From: JBELMB01 sp042088665
GTDB lineage: Bacteria; Pseudomonadota; Alphaproteobacteria; Rhodobacterales; Rhodobacteraceae
Length of the DNA: 7,648 nucleotides
Reading direction: 5' to 3'
NCBI GenBank assembly: GCA_042088665.1
Contig: JBELMB010000237.1
Span: 1-7,648 of the forward strand
Shown in pieces: positions 1 through 5,699 of the stretch (position 1 is its first letter; each line of letters starts with the position of its first letter). The notes below the pieces were generated by a model that worked only from the letters and a program-made list of their open reading frames with translations, did not search any database and had not been told where the DNA came from. The translations under genes and the position numbers were made by a program.

Positions 1-297
1 GTTGTGCGACGTATAGCCAAGGTCCCTGACCTTCTGCTCCATGGCGGCGAGATCCTCGACCTCCAGCCCGATGTGGTTGAGCCCGGCCTCGTAGGTATAG
101 CGCGGGGGCTCCGGCGACAGCGCCTCTTTCGGCGCATAAAGCGCGAGATAGCTGCCCGGCTCGCCAACATGCACGGTAAAGCCACCGTTCAGCGCCGCGC
201 CCTGCCAGCGGATTTCCCACCCGAACAGCGATTGCAGCACGGCAGCGGTCTGTTTCGGATCCGGGACGGTCATGTTCACATGTTCCAGTCGTGTCAT
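1..297 (-). CDS. VOC family (glyoxalase/bleomycin-resistance-like) protein, 3' end cut by window
   Basis: The visible 99 residues have the repeated beta-alpha-beta-beta-beta layout of the vicinal oxygen chelate (VOC) fold. The N-terminal strand reads RLEHVNMTVPD with a His at residue 6, followed by a helix (KQTAAVLQSLFGWEI). The second module opens with GLNHIGLEVEDL, with a His at 75. In VOC proteins these His positions usually bind a metal, so a metal-dependent lyase or dioxygenase, or a sequestering protein, is possible; the substrate cannot be told. Family members are about 120-130 residues, so roughly 25 C-terminal residues lie outside the window. I chose the ATG at 295-297 over the one at 301-303 because AGGAG lies 6 bases before the former but touches the latter. 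The gene diverges from soxR and its promoter carries a SoxR-type operator, suggesting induction by redox-cycling compounds. Family call firm; function open. Confidence 0.85.
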   Translation of the reverse strand, partial: MTRLEHVNMTVPDPKQTAAVLQSLFGWEIRWQGAALNGGFTVHVGEPGSYLALYAPKEALSPEPPRYTYEAGLNHIGLEVEDLAAMEQKVRDLGYTSHN

Positions 298-329
298 CGT
301 CATCTCCTGTGGTCATCTTGTGTGAGATC

Positions 330-360
330 AAGATAAAGGTTCAACCAAGGTTGAAGGCAA
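330..360 (-). promoter_or_regulatory. Probable SoxR-activated promoter of the VOC gene (19-bp spacer)
   Basis: Read on the minus strand, a -35-like TTGCCT (355-360) and a -10-like TATCTT (330-335) are separated by exactly 19 bases. MerR-family activators such as SoxR act on promoters with 19-20 bp spacers and bind inside the spacer. The inverted repeat at 340-355 occupies that position. Each hexamer matches the sigma-70 consensus at 4 of 6 positions. Transcription would start near 323, leaving a leader of about 25 bases before the VOC start codon. The hexamers are seen directly; activity is inference. Confidence 0.65.
340..355. promoter_or_regulatory. SoxR-box-like operator
   Basis: The inverted repeat TTCAACCAAGGTTGAA has perfect 7-base arms around a 2-base centre. 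It shares the TCAA....TTGA core and spacing with the E. coli soxS operator recognised by SoxR. It lies between soxR and the divergent VOC gene, 18 bases before the soxR start codon, so it could serve both activation of the VOC gene and autoregulation of soxR. Confidence 0.7.
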
Positions 361-373
361 ATGGAAACTCATC

Positions 374-868
374 ATGAAAAACAGTGCTGTAAAACGAGAT
401 GGGCTGACAATCTCACAAGTGTCCGACCGCACGGGCCTGTCCGCATCCGCCATTCGCCACTACGAGGCAGAAGCGCTGGTCTTTCCCGACCGCACCGCAC
501 AGGGCCAGCGGCGCTTTGCCCGTGCCGACCTGCGGCGACTGTCCTTTGTGATGATCGCGCAGGGGCTTGGGTTCTCGTTGGCACAGATCCGGCGGGAACT
601 GGACCGGTTGCCCGCGGACCGCGCCCCCACCAAGGCCGACTGGTCCCGCATTTCACGCCGTTTCGGCAAGGTGCTGGATGCGCGCATCGCCCAGATGACA
701 GCCCTGCGCGGTCGGCTCGATGGCTGCATCGGGTGCGGCTGCCTCTCCTTGCAAAGCTGCGCGCTCTATAATCCCGAAGACCGCGCCGCCCGCATCGGTC
801 ACGGCCCGCGCTACCTCATGGGAGACGCGCCAGATGTCTCGGCAGAGCCCCCCGCTGACAGCAGCTGA
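374..868 (+). CDS. soxR: Redox-sensitive transcriptional activator SoxR (MerR family)
   Basis: This 164-residue protein is a [2Fe-2S] MerR-family regulator that activates target promoters when its cluster is oxidised by redox-cycling drugs or nitric oxide. Residues 11-80 form the winged-helix DNA-binding domain (LTISQVSDRTGLSASAIRHYE, then the wing around GQRRF and DLRRL). Residues 85-116 form the dimerisation helix. The cluster-binding loop is diagnostic: C118, C121, C123 and C129 in a CX2CXCX5C pattern, reading CIGCGCLSLQSC and followed by NPED. Length is close to the usual 150 or so. The ATG at 374 has GGAA 7 bases upstream; the ATG at 361 is in another frame. No soxS gene is present, as is usual outside enteric bacteria, where SoxR acts on effector genes directly. 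The adjacent divergent VOC gene is the likely target. Confidence 0.96.
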   Translation: MKNSAVKRDGLTISQVSDRTGLSASAIRHYEAEALVFPDRTAQGQRRFARADLRRLSFVMIAQGLGFSLAQIRRELDRLPADRAPTKADWSRISRRFGKVLDARIAQMTALRGRLDGCIGCGCLSLQSCALYNPEDRAARIGHGPRYLMGDAPDVSAEPPADSS

Positions 869-906
869 CAGTGGACGCGCCCGCCTCTTTGCGGCAGGTT
901 CAGGAC

Positions 907-1266
907 ATGAGCCGCGACACCGTCAACACGATCTGCAAGGCCCTGCCCGGGGCGGAATGGTCCGACCCTTGGGGCGGTGGCCATGACGCCTGGAAAGTGG
1001 GCGGAAAGATGTTTGCCACCATCGGCACCATGGGCGACGGGGTCTCTGTCAAGACACCCTCCATCGAGGATGCACAACTGCTGATCGAGATGGCGCGCGC
1101 GGTAAAGGCCCCCTATTTTCACCGGTCCTGGGTCCGGGTCGATTGGGATGCCGTGCCGGAGGACGAGTTGCGCGCGCGGTTGGAGACCTCTTACGCAATC
1201 GTCTTTTCAGGCCTCACGAAAAAGGCGCAGAAGGCCATAAGCCAGGCGCAGCAAGGCGCCTCCTGA
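907..1266 (+). CDS. MmcQ/YjbR family protein
   Basis: A 119-residue protein of the MmcQ/YjbR family, a small double-wing fold often annotated as DNA-binding although its cellular role is not settled. Family landmarks are ALPGAEWSDPWG at 12-23, HDAWKVGGKMFA at 26-37, VSVKT near 46-50, KAPYFHRSWV at 67-76, and the C-terminal helix LTKKAQKAI. An in-frame GTG at 871 would add 12 residues starting 2 bases after the soxR stop. I prefer the ATG at 907 because the conserved N-terminus begins there (MSRDTVNTICKALPG), the resulting length is typical, and GGCAGG lies 8 bases upstream. It follows soxR on the same strand with a 38-base gap, so it is probably co-transcribed, though a functional link to redox stress is not shown. 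It converges on mltG. Confidence 0.9.
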   Translation: MSRDTVNTICKALPGAEWSDPWGGGHDAWKVGGKMFATIGTMGDGVSVKTPSIEDAQLLIEMARAVKAPYFHRSWVRVDWDAVPEDELRARLETSYAIVFSGLTKKAQKAISQAQQGAS

Positions 1267-1283
1267 GCCTGCTGGCCTTGTCC

Positions 1284-2441
1284 CTACTGGTCCCGCGCCC
1301 GTTCCAGCGCCCGATAGGCGGCCACATAGCGATTGTGCTGGTCCAGCGTCTCGGCAAAGTTGTGACCGTCAGACGGGTCAAGCGTCTTGGCGACGAAGTA
1401 GATGAAATCCGTCTGATCGGGGTCCAGTGCCGCGCGGATGCTGGCGCGCCCGGGATTGGCGATAGGCGTCGGCGGCAAGGCAGGGATCACATAGGTGTTC
1501 CACGGCGTCTCTCCACGCAGTTCCGACTGGCGCAAACCACGGCCCAAAACCCCCTGCCCCCGCGTCACACCATAGATCACCGTCGGGTCGGTCTGCAGGC
1601 GGATGCCCCGGTTCAGGCGATTCACAAAGACGCTGGCCACGACGCCACGCTCTTCGGATGTCCCCGTCTCTTTCTCGATGATGGAGGCGAGGATCAGCGC
1701 CTCTTCGGGGCTCTTCAGCGGCAAACCCTCCGCCCGGTTGGACCAGGCCTCTGCGAGAATAAGCTCTTGCGCACGGGTCATCCGGGCGATCAGGCTGGCG
1801 CGCGTGTCGCCGGGGCGCACTTCGTAGCTGTCCGGCGCGAGTGCGCCCTCCGATGGCACATCGACCGTGCCTTCGAGAATGTCGATCTCGTTGAGTTCCT
1901 GCACCACTTGCCAGCTGGTCACCCCCTCTGCGAGAGCGACGCGAAAGCGCGTGTCAGCGGCCTGTTTGACGGATCCATAAATCTCCGGCGCGGCGCCCTC
2001 GGCGGGGTCAAAGCTGGCGCGGGTTGCGTAGCGTCCGGTCGCCGGGTCGATCTCGCGCACTTGCACGGTGGCCCGGGTCACACCAATCCGGTAGACCACC
2101 TCGGTCCCACAGGTCGATGCCCCGCCCCGGGTGACGATATCGGTGATCTCGGACATCGAGGCCTGTTCAGGCACCAGATAGCTGCCCGCCTTCAAGGACT
2201 GCGTCTTGTCAGAGTAATCCGCGCCAAGCCGGAACATCAGCGCGCTCGACACCGCGCCCTGATCGGCAAGGTTCTCAGAGACGCGTGCCATGTTCGTGCC
2301 GCGCGGCACTTCGAGGCAGATGGGCGCCGCAAGCGGCCCCTCCGCACTGTATTCCGACTGCGCCCAAAGCAGGACGCCGCCAAAAAGGAAAAGCGCGACG
2401 ACCAGAAGGGTCAGCGCGTTGGAGGCGATGCTGCGCCACAT
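1284..2441 (-). CDS. mltG: Endolytic murein transglycosylase MltG
   Basis: MltG cleaves nascent peptidoglycan strands inside the chain and so sets glycan length; it acts at the periplasmic face of the inner membrane. From the ATG at 2439-2441 the protein has 385 residues: a short cytoplasmic tip, one membrane helix at about 7-27 (SNALTLLVVALFLFGGVLLWA), a LysM-like region around 37-110, and the catalytic YceG domain toward the C-terminus. The catalytic glutamate is E256 in LILASIIEKETG, matching E218 of E. coli. Further signatures are VASVFVNRL, RLQTDPTVIYG, ETPWNTYVIPALPPTPIANPG and DGHNFAETLDQHN. A start at 2507 would add 22 charged residues before the helix; I chose 2441 because GAGG lies 8 bases upstream and the helix then sits at the N-terminus. 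It lies 130 bases downstream of fabF on the same strand. Confidence 0.96.
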   Translation of the reverse strand: MWRSIASNALTLLVVALFLFGGVLLWAQSEYSAEGPLAAPICLEVPRGTNMARVSENLADQGAVSSALMFRLGADYSDKTQSLKAGSYLVPEQASMSEITDIVTRGGASTCGTEVVYRIGVTRATVQVREIDPATGRYATRASFDPAEGAAPEIYGSVKQAADTRFRVALAEGVTSWQVVQELNEIDILEGTVDVPSEGALAPDSYEVRPGDTRASLIARMTRAQELILAEAWSNRAEGLPLKSPEEALILASIIEKETGTSEERGVVASVFVNRLNRGIRLQTDPTVIYGVTRGQGVLGRGLRQSELRGETPWNTYVIPALPPTPIANPGRASIRAALDPDQTDFIYFVAKTLDPSDGHNFAETLDQHNRYVAAYRALERARDQ

Positions 2442-2571
2442 GGTCCTTGCCTCTTCGTTTCTGCTCGTGACGCCCCGTGCCCCAACCCGAGGCCTGGACC
2501 GGGACACCTTCGCCCCGGTTCGTGCCTTTGGCCCGCCCCCGGATCCGGAGGCCCGCGGTGGCCGGGTCGCC

Positions 2572-3834
2572 TCAACTCATACGGCCAAAAATCACACTGG
2601 CATTTGTGCCGCCAAAACCAAAGCTGTTCGAAAGTGCATAGGCAATCTCTCGCGGACGCTTGGCGTTGGGGGCAAGGTCGATGGGCGTCTCGACCGCCGG
2701 ATTGTCCAGATTGATCGTCGGCGGCGCCACCTGGTCGCGGATCGCGAGGATCGAAAAGATCGCCTCGATCGCCCCAGCCGCACCCAACAGGTGCCCGGTC
2801 GCCGATTTTGTGGACGACATGGTCACCTTGCTCGCCGCATCGCCCAACAATCGCTCTACCGCGCCCAGTTCGATGGTGTCCGCCATGGTCGATGTGCCAT
2901 GCGCATTGATGTAGTCCAGCGCCGAAGCCTCAAGCCCGGCATCCGCCAGAGCCGCGCGCATCGACCGCTCACCGCCCTCACCGTCCTCGGACGGCGCGGT
3001 GATGTGGTAGGCGTCACCGGACATTCCGTAGCCACAGACCTCGGCATAGATCCTGGCGCCGCGCGCCTGCGCATGTTCAAGGGATTCGAGCACCACGATA
3101 CCCGCGCCCTCCCCCATGACAAACCCGTCGCGGTCCGCATCATAAGGCCGGCTGGCGGTCGCCGGAACATCACGCCGCTTGGTCGACAGGGCCTTGCAGG
3201 CGTTGAAACCCGCGATGCCGATCTCGGAAATCGCCGCTTCGGCACCCCCGGCGACCATGACATCCGCGTCACCGTATTTGATCAGCCGCGCCGCATCACC
3301 AATGGCATGCGCCCCGGTGGAACAGGCCGTCACCACCGCGTGGTTCGGCCCCTTGAACCCGAAGCGGATCGAGACATTGCCGGAGATCAGATTGATCAGA
3401 GCGCCCGGAATAAAGAACGGAGAGACCCGTCGCGGCCCCTTTTCCTTGATCAGGACAGCGGTATCCGCGATGGAATTCAACCCGCCAATGCCCGAGCCGA
3501 TCATGACACCGGTGCGCAACCGGCTTTCTTCGTCTTCGGGCATCCAGCCAGAATCGCGCACCGCCATGACCGCCGCCGCAATGCCGTACTTGATGAAATC
3601 ATCGACCTTGCGGGCCTCTTTCTTGTCCATCCAATCGTCCAGATTGAACGTCCCGTCGCTGCCATCGCCATGCGGCACTTCGCAGGCGTAATTGGTGGCG
3701 AGATGATCGGCGTCAAACCTGGTGATGGTGCCGGCCCCGGACGCTCCATCAAGGATCCGTGTCCAGGTTTCATCCACCCCGCATGCGAGCGGTGTAATCA
3801 TACCCAGACCTGTGACCACAACGCGTCGTGCCAT
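2572..3834 (-). CDS. fabF: 3-oxoacyl-[acyl-carrier-protein] synthase II (FabF)
   Basis: FabF condenses malonyl-ACP with a growing acyl-ACP in type II fatty acid synthesis, in the cytoplasm, and in proteobacteria is the main enzyme for elongating C16:1 to C18:1. The 420-residue length is normal. The start RRVVVTGLGMITPLACG and the thiolase fold are typical. The catalytic triad is complete: the nucleophile C171 in VVTACSTGAHA, H312 in NAHGTST, and H348 in KSATGHLLGAAG, with K343 just before it. The C-terminal glycine-rich SNSFGFGGTNAS is also present. The ATG at 3832-3834 is preceded by AGGGAG at 9 bases. mltG follows downstream. The usual upstream neighbour acpP is not present; a 259-base gap and a glycosyltransferase gene are there instead. 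FabB is a less likely alternative. Confidence 0.97.
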   Translation of the reverse strand: MARRVVVTGLGMITPLACGVDETWTRILDGASGAGTITRFDADHLATNYACEVPHGDGSDGTFNLDDWMDKKEARKVDDFIKYGIAAAVMAVRDSGWMPEDEESRLRTGVMIGSGIGGLNSIADTAVLIKEKGPRRVSPFFIPGALINLISGNVSIRFGFKGPNHAVVTACSTGAHAIGDAARLIKYGDADVMVAGGAEAAISEIGIAGFNACKALSTKRRDVPATASRPYDADRDGFVMGEGAGIVVLESLEHAQARGARIYAEVCGYGMSGDAYHITAPSEDGEGGERSMRAALADAGLEASALDYINAHGTSTMADTIELGAVERLLGDAASKVTMSSTKSATGHLLGAAGAIEAIFSILAIRDQVAPPTINLDNPAVETPIDLAPNAKRPREIAYALSNSFGFGGTNASVIFGRMS

Positions 3835-4093
3835 AGCTCTGCTCTCCCTTCGTTGTCTTGAGTTGCACTTACCGCAGAGCGCGCCCCGGGGGCAAGACCG
3901 CCGCGCCTGCGCAAAGACCCGAAAGCCAAATCAAGCCGACCTCAGGTCCAAATGCGGCGCGCGCCCCCAAAGATCTGGCGGAGCGCCGTGGTGAAACCCC
4001 TTGGCAGAGGGGTGGCGGGCGGGCGAAGGCCACGGGCCGAGTCCCGTCCCGAAACCCGATCAGACATTCCGTCGCCGCGTCCAGCTGACCACC
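3835..4093. other. 259-base intergenic region upstream of fabF, no supported gene
   Basis: This is the longest gap in the window. Short open frames on the plus strand here have no recognisable protein character, and none on the minus strand is convincing. Two short stem-loops are visible: ACCCCT/AGGGGT with a 6-base loop at 3996-4013, and ACGGG/CCCGT with a 6-base loop at 4032-4047. Either could form at the 3' end of the glycosyltransferase transcript, but neither has a U tract, so I do not call a terminator. A fabF promoter should lie here. The only candidate I see is minus-strand TTGCCC, 18 bases, TAAGTG near 3860-3895, and it is weak. I recognise no signature of 4.5S, 6S, RNase P or tmRNA. 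Confidence 0.5.
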
Positions 4094-4894
4094 CTAGGCC
4101 CAGCCCGCGCCGAGGTCCTCCCTGGACCGTGTGATCCAGTGCTCTTCCAGCCAGTCGCAGGGTTTGGCATAGCGGATCAGTGACCCGGTGTAGCCGGTCA
4201 GCGCATCGGTCATCTTGGGCCGACCATGAAAACAGACCACCCGCGCGTCAGGCGGCAGTTGCGGCGCACGCAGGTAGTTTCCCGGAAACGGGTTGCAGTC
4301 ATACTTGAACGAGACCACCCATTCGCCCGGTATATAAGTGAAAACATCCCGGTCCAGCGCCTTGTGCGAGGTATAGCGCTGCTCGGACCCGCGCGCGGTT
4401 TCCACTTCGGCATAGGGGTTGGCCGCCAGATCCTCGTACAAAAACCCATGCTGCGCCGGATCGAAACGGAACACGGACCCATGTCCGGTCGGACGCCCCT
4501 TGCGCTTTTCGGTCCAGTCGTGGCGCATCGCCACCGTCCCCGGCGCGAGGTCATGGATCTCGTCCAAACCGCCGGTGATCACGACGTCCAGATCAAAGCC
4601 CAGCACCGGACCCTCGAGATCCGGCACCAGCCCGGGCCGAAACAAGGAGGTCTTGCGCATAGCACCCTGCCGGTTGGCCACCGCAAGCGCGGCATTCATC
4701 GGCTCGGAATAGGGTTCGACGGGCAGATCAAGCACCTCTACCTCCGGGTGCAGCCCATCGCTCACTTCGGTCATGCAGAAAAACCGCACCGGACGCGACA
4801 GGTTGCGGCGCACACCGGAATACAGGCGGTTCACATACTCAGGGCCAAAGAGCGTGCCCCACTTGATGCACATGATGTTGATACGGTCGGTCAT
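4094..4894 (-). CDS. Putative GT-A-fold glycosyltransferase-like protein
   Basis: A 266-residue soluble protein with no signal peptide or membrane helix. It starts with a nucleotide-binding-like strand (INIMCIKWGTLFG), then EYVNRLYSGVRRNLSRPVRFFCMTE. Residues 96-105 (PVLGFDLDVV) carry a DLD triplet at 101-103 that fits the metal-binding DxD motif of GT-A nucleotide-sugar transferases. Near the C-terminus CFHGRP (221-226) resembles the metal-binding HG motif of GT8-type enzymes. Donor and acceptor cannot be told; a cytoplasmic role in surface polysaccharide or glycolipid assembly is plausible but not shown. No other glycan-synthesis gene is next to it. The ATG at 4892-4894 has no clear Shine-Dalgarno and directly follows a perfect hairpin (4895-4912). 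An alternative ATG at 4871-4873 also lacks one. The gene lies 38 bases downstream of the unknown 211-residue protein gene on the same strand. Confidence 0.75.
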   Translation of the reverse strand: MTDRINIMCIKWGTLFGPEYVNRLYSGVRRNLSRPVRFFCMTEVSDGLHPEVEVLDLPVEPYSEPMNAALAVANRQGAMRKTSLFRPGLVPDLEGPVLGFDLDVVITGGLDEIHDLAPGTVAMRHDWTEKRKGRPTGHGSVFRFDPAQHGFLYEDLAANPYAEVETARGSEQRYTSHKALDRDVFTYIPGEWVVSFKYDCNPFPGNYLRAPQLPPDARVVCFHGRPKMTDALTGYTGSLIRYAKPCDWLEEHWITRSREDLGAGWA

Positions 4895-4912
4895 GGGCGC
4901 TCAATAGCGCCC
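4895..4912 (-). other. Perfect inverted repeat abutting the glycosyltransferase start codon
   Basis: Plus-strand GGGCGCT-CAAT-AGCGCCC gives a 7-base-pair GC-rich stem with a 4-base loop. On the minus-strand transcript its 3' arm touches the ATG directly. It sits 20-38 bases after the stop codon of the upstream gene. With no U tract behind it, a plain intrinsic terminator is unlikely. It would occupy the space where the ribosome binding site should be, so it may limit translation initiation or act as a processing or partial termination element. Confidence 0.5.
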
Positions 4913-4932
4913 CGCCCATTCAGGCTCCACCC

Positions 4933-5568
4933 CTAAAGGCCCTCGCCCTTCTTGATGCAGCGCACGACCTGATGCACGTTGAACAAGCGCCCCAGAAGCT
5001 TGCGATCCCCGGGGATGAACAGCTGGTTGACCTCAGCCGAGGCAACCGGCCCCTGCAAAGGCTCCGTGGCTTGGTCGCGCTGCGCATTGTGCGGGCTGCT
5101 GCCGCCGGTGGCCAGCTTTCCCCGCCCGACATAGGCCTTCACCGGCGTGGTCAGCGTCGCACAGCCGACATAGCCGCAATCATGCCAGGGGATCACCAGC
5201 ACCGCCTGCGCGGCCTTGTTCAGCGGAATGTCATTTTGCAGGGCATGGGTCTTGATGATCTGAAAATGGTTTTGCGAGATCCACCAATTGCCCGCCATGC
5301 AGCTGGTGCCGCCATATTTGTTGTGGTCGGTCAAAGAAAAGAACCGATAGTACTGACGCCGCCCGAGGGGTTCGATCCTCGGGTTGGAGATCCCGCCGTT
5401 CTGGGTGGCAAAGCCATCGCTTTCCAGAACGTACTCCAGATAGCTGCCATCGCGCCCCTGACGGATCCCCGCGACGCCCATACCTGTCGCCAGACCGTGC
5501 CAGTAGGGACGTCCAACCCCTTCAAAACAATGATCATTATTGGCGGGTCTGGACTTGTCACTCGTCAT
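4933..5568 (-). CDS. Uncharacterised protein, 211 residues
   Basis: I do not recognise a family. The ATG at 5566-5568 is chosen because a strong GAGGAGG lies 8 bases upstream; the frame is open back to 5691, but the extra 41 residues look like translated leader. The protein begins MTSDKSRPANNDHC, with no signal peptide or membrane helix, so it is probably cytoplasmic. It is rich in aromatic residues, Gly and Asn, with segments such as YWHGLATGMGVAG (22-34), QYYRFFSL (72-79), GNWWISQNHFQIIKTHAL (93-110) and VLVIPWHDCGYVGC (123-136). There are five cysteines: C14, C90, C131, C136, C204. A beta-rich core is suggested by short hydrophobic strands between polar turns. The neighbours are an M20 amidohydrolase gene 131 bases upstream and the glycosyltransferase gene 38 bases downstream, same strand. 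The clear ribosome binding site and long frame support a real gene. Confidence 0.8.
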   Translation of the reverse strand: MTSDKSRPANNDHCFEGVGRPYWHGLATGMGVAGIRQGRDGSYLEYVLESDGFATQNGGISNPRIEPLGRRQYYRFFSLTDHNKYGGTSCMAGNWWISQNHFQIIKTHALQNDIPLNKAAQAVLVIPWHDCGYVGCATLTTPVKAYVGRGKLATGGSSPHNAQRDQATEPLQGPVASAEVNQLFIPGDRKLLGRLFNVHQVVRCIKKGEGL

Positions 5569-5576
5569 GGTCGGGG

Positions 5577-5609
5577 CCTCCTCTGGCAACAGGGAAAATG
5601 CTGCCAGAG
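5577..5609 (-). promoter_or_regulatory. Ribosome binding site partly inside a hairpin, unknown gene
   Basis: The minus-strand Shine-Dalgarno GAGGAGG (5577-5583) overlaps by three bases the 3' arm of an 8-base-pair stem formed by plus-strand CTCTGGCA (5581-5588) and TGCCAGAG (5602-5609), with a 13-base loop. The stem could reduce access to the ribosome binding site. The sequence elements are seen; a regulatory role is inference. Confidence 0.45.
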
Positions 5610-5672
5610 TATGCGCCGGACCGTGTCTCGCAATAGCGGTATTCCCGACCCTTGCGCCATGTTGCGACCGCG

Positions 5673-5689
5673 GGCGGCACGCAGCCGCC
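5673..5689 (-). terminator. Possible GC stem-loop behind the M20 amidohydrolase gene
   Basis: A GGCGGC/GCCGCC stem with a 5-base loop starts 10 bases after the amidohydrolase stop codon (5700-5702). There is no U tract on the minus-strand side, so it is at best a weak or factor-assisted terminator or an RNA-end stabiliser. Confidence 0.25.
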
Positions 5690-5699
5690 ACGCAAACCG

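Noticed and set aside
361..771. Alternative plus-strand frame starting 13 bases before soxR
   Set aside because: It overlaps soxR in another frame, and the soxR frame has the full SoxR protein including the four cluster cysteines.
2539..2548. 10-bp perfect palindrome CCGGATCCGG between fabF and mltG
   Set aside because: Too short and too compact to form an RNA hairpin, with mismatched flanks; expected by chance in GC-rich DNA.
1143..2714. 523-codon open frame on the plus strand opposite mltG
   Set aside because: It is antisense to a clearly coding MltG, has low-complexity Arg/Pro/Gly-rich content typical of GC-rich shadows, and shows no recognisable domain.
2290..3861. 523-codon open frame on the plus strand opposite fabF
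   Set aside because: It is the antisense shadow of a complete FabF with all catalytic residues; Arg/His/Gly-rich translation and no domain.
3996..4013. 6-bp stem-loop as terminator of the glycosyltransferase gene
   Set aside because: It lies 80 bases or more beyond the stop codon and has no U tract on the minus-strand side.
5362..5383. A tRNA T-arm-like element: CCCGAGG / CCTCGGG around a GGTTCGAT loop
   Set aside because: No matching acceptor, anticodon or D arms are found at the right distances, and it lies inside the coding frame of the unknown 211-residue protein; no integrase is nearby to suggest an attachment site.
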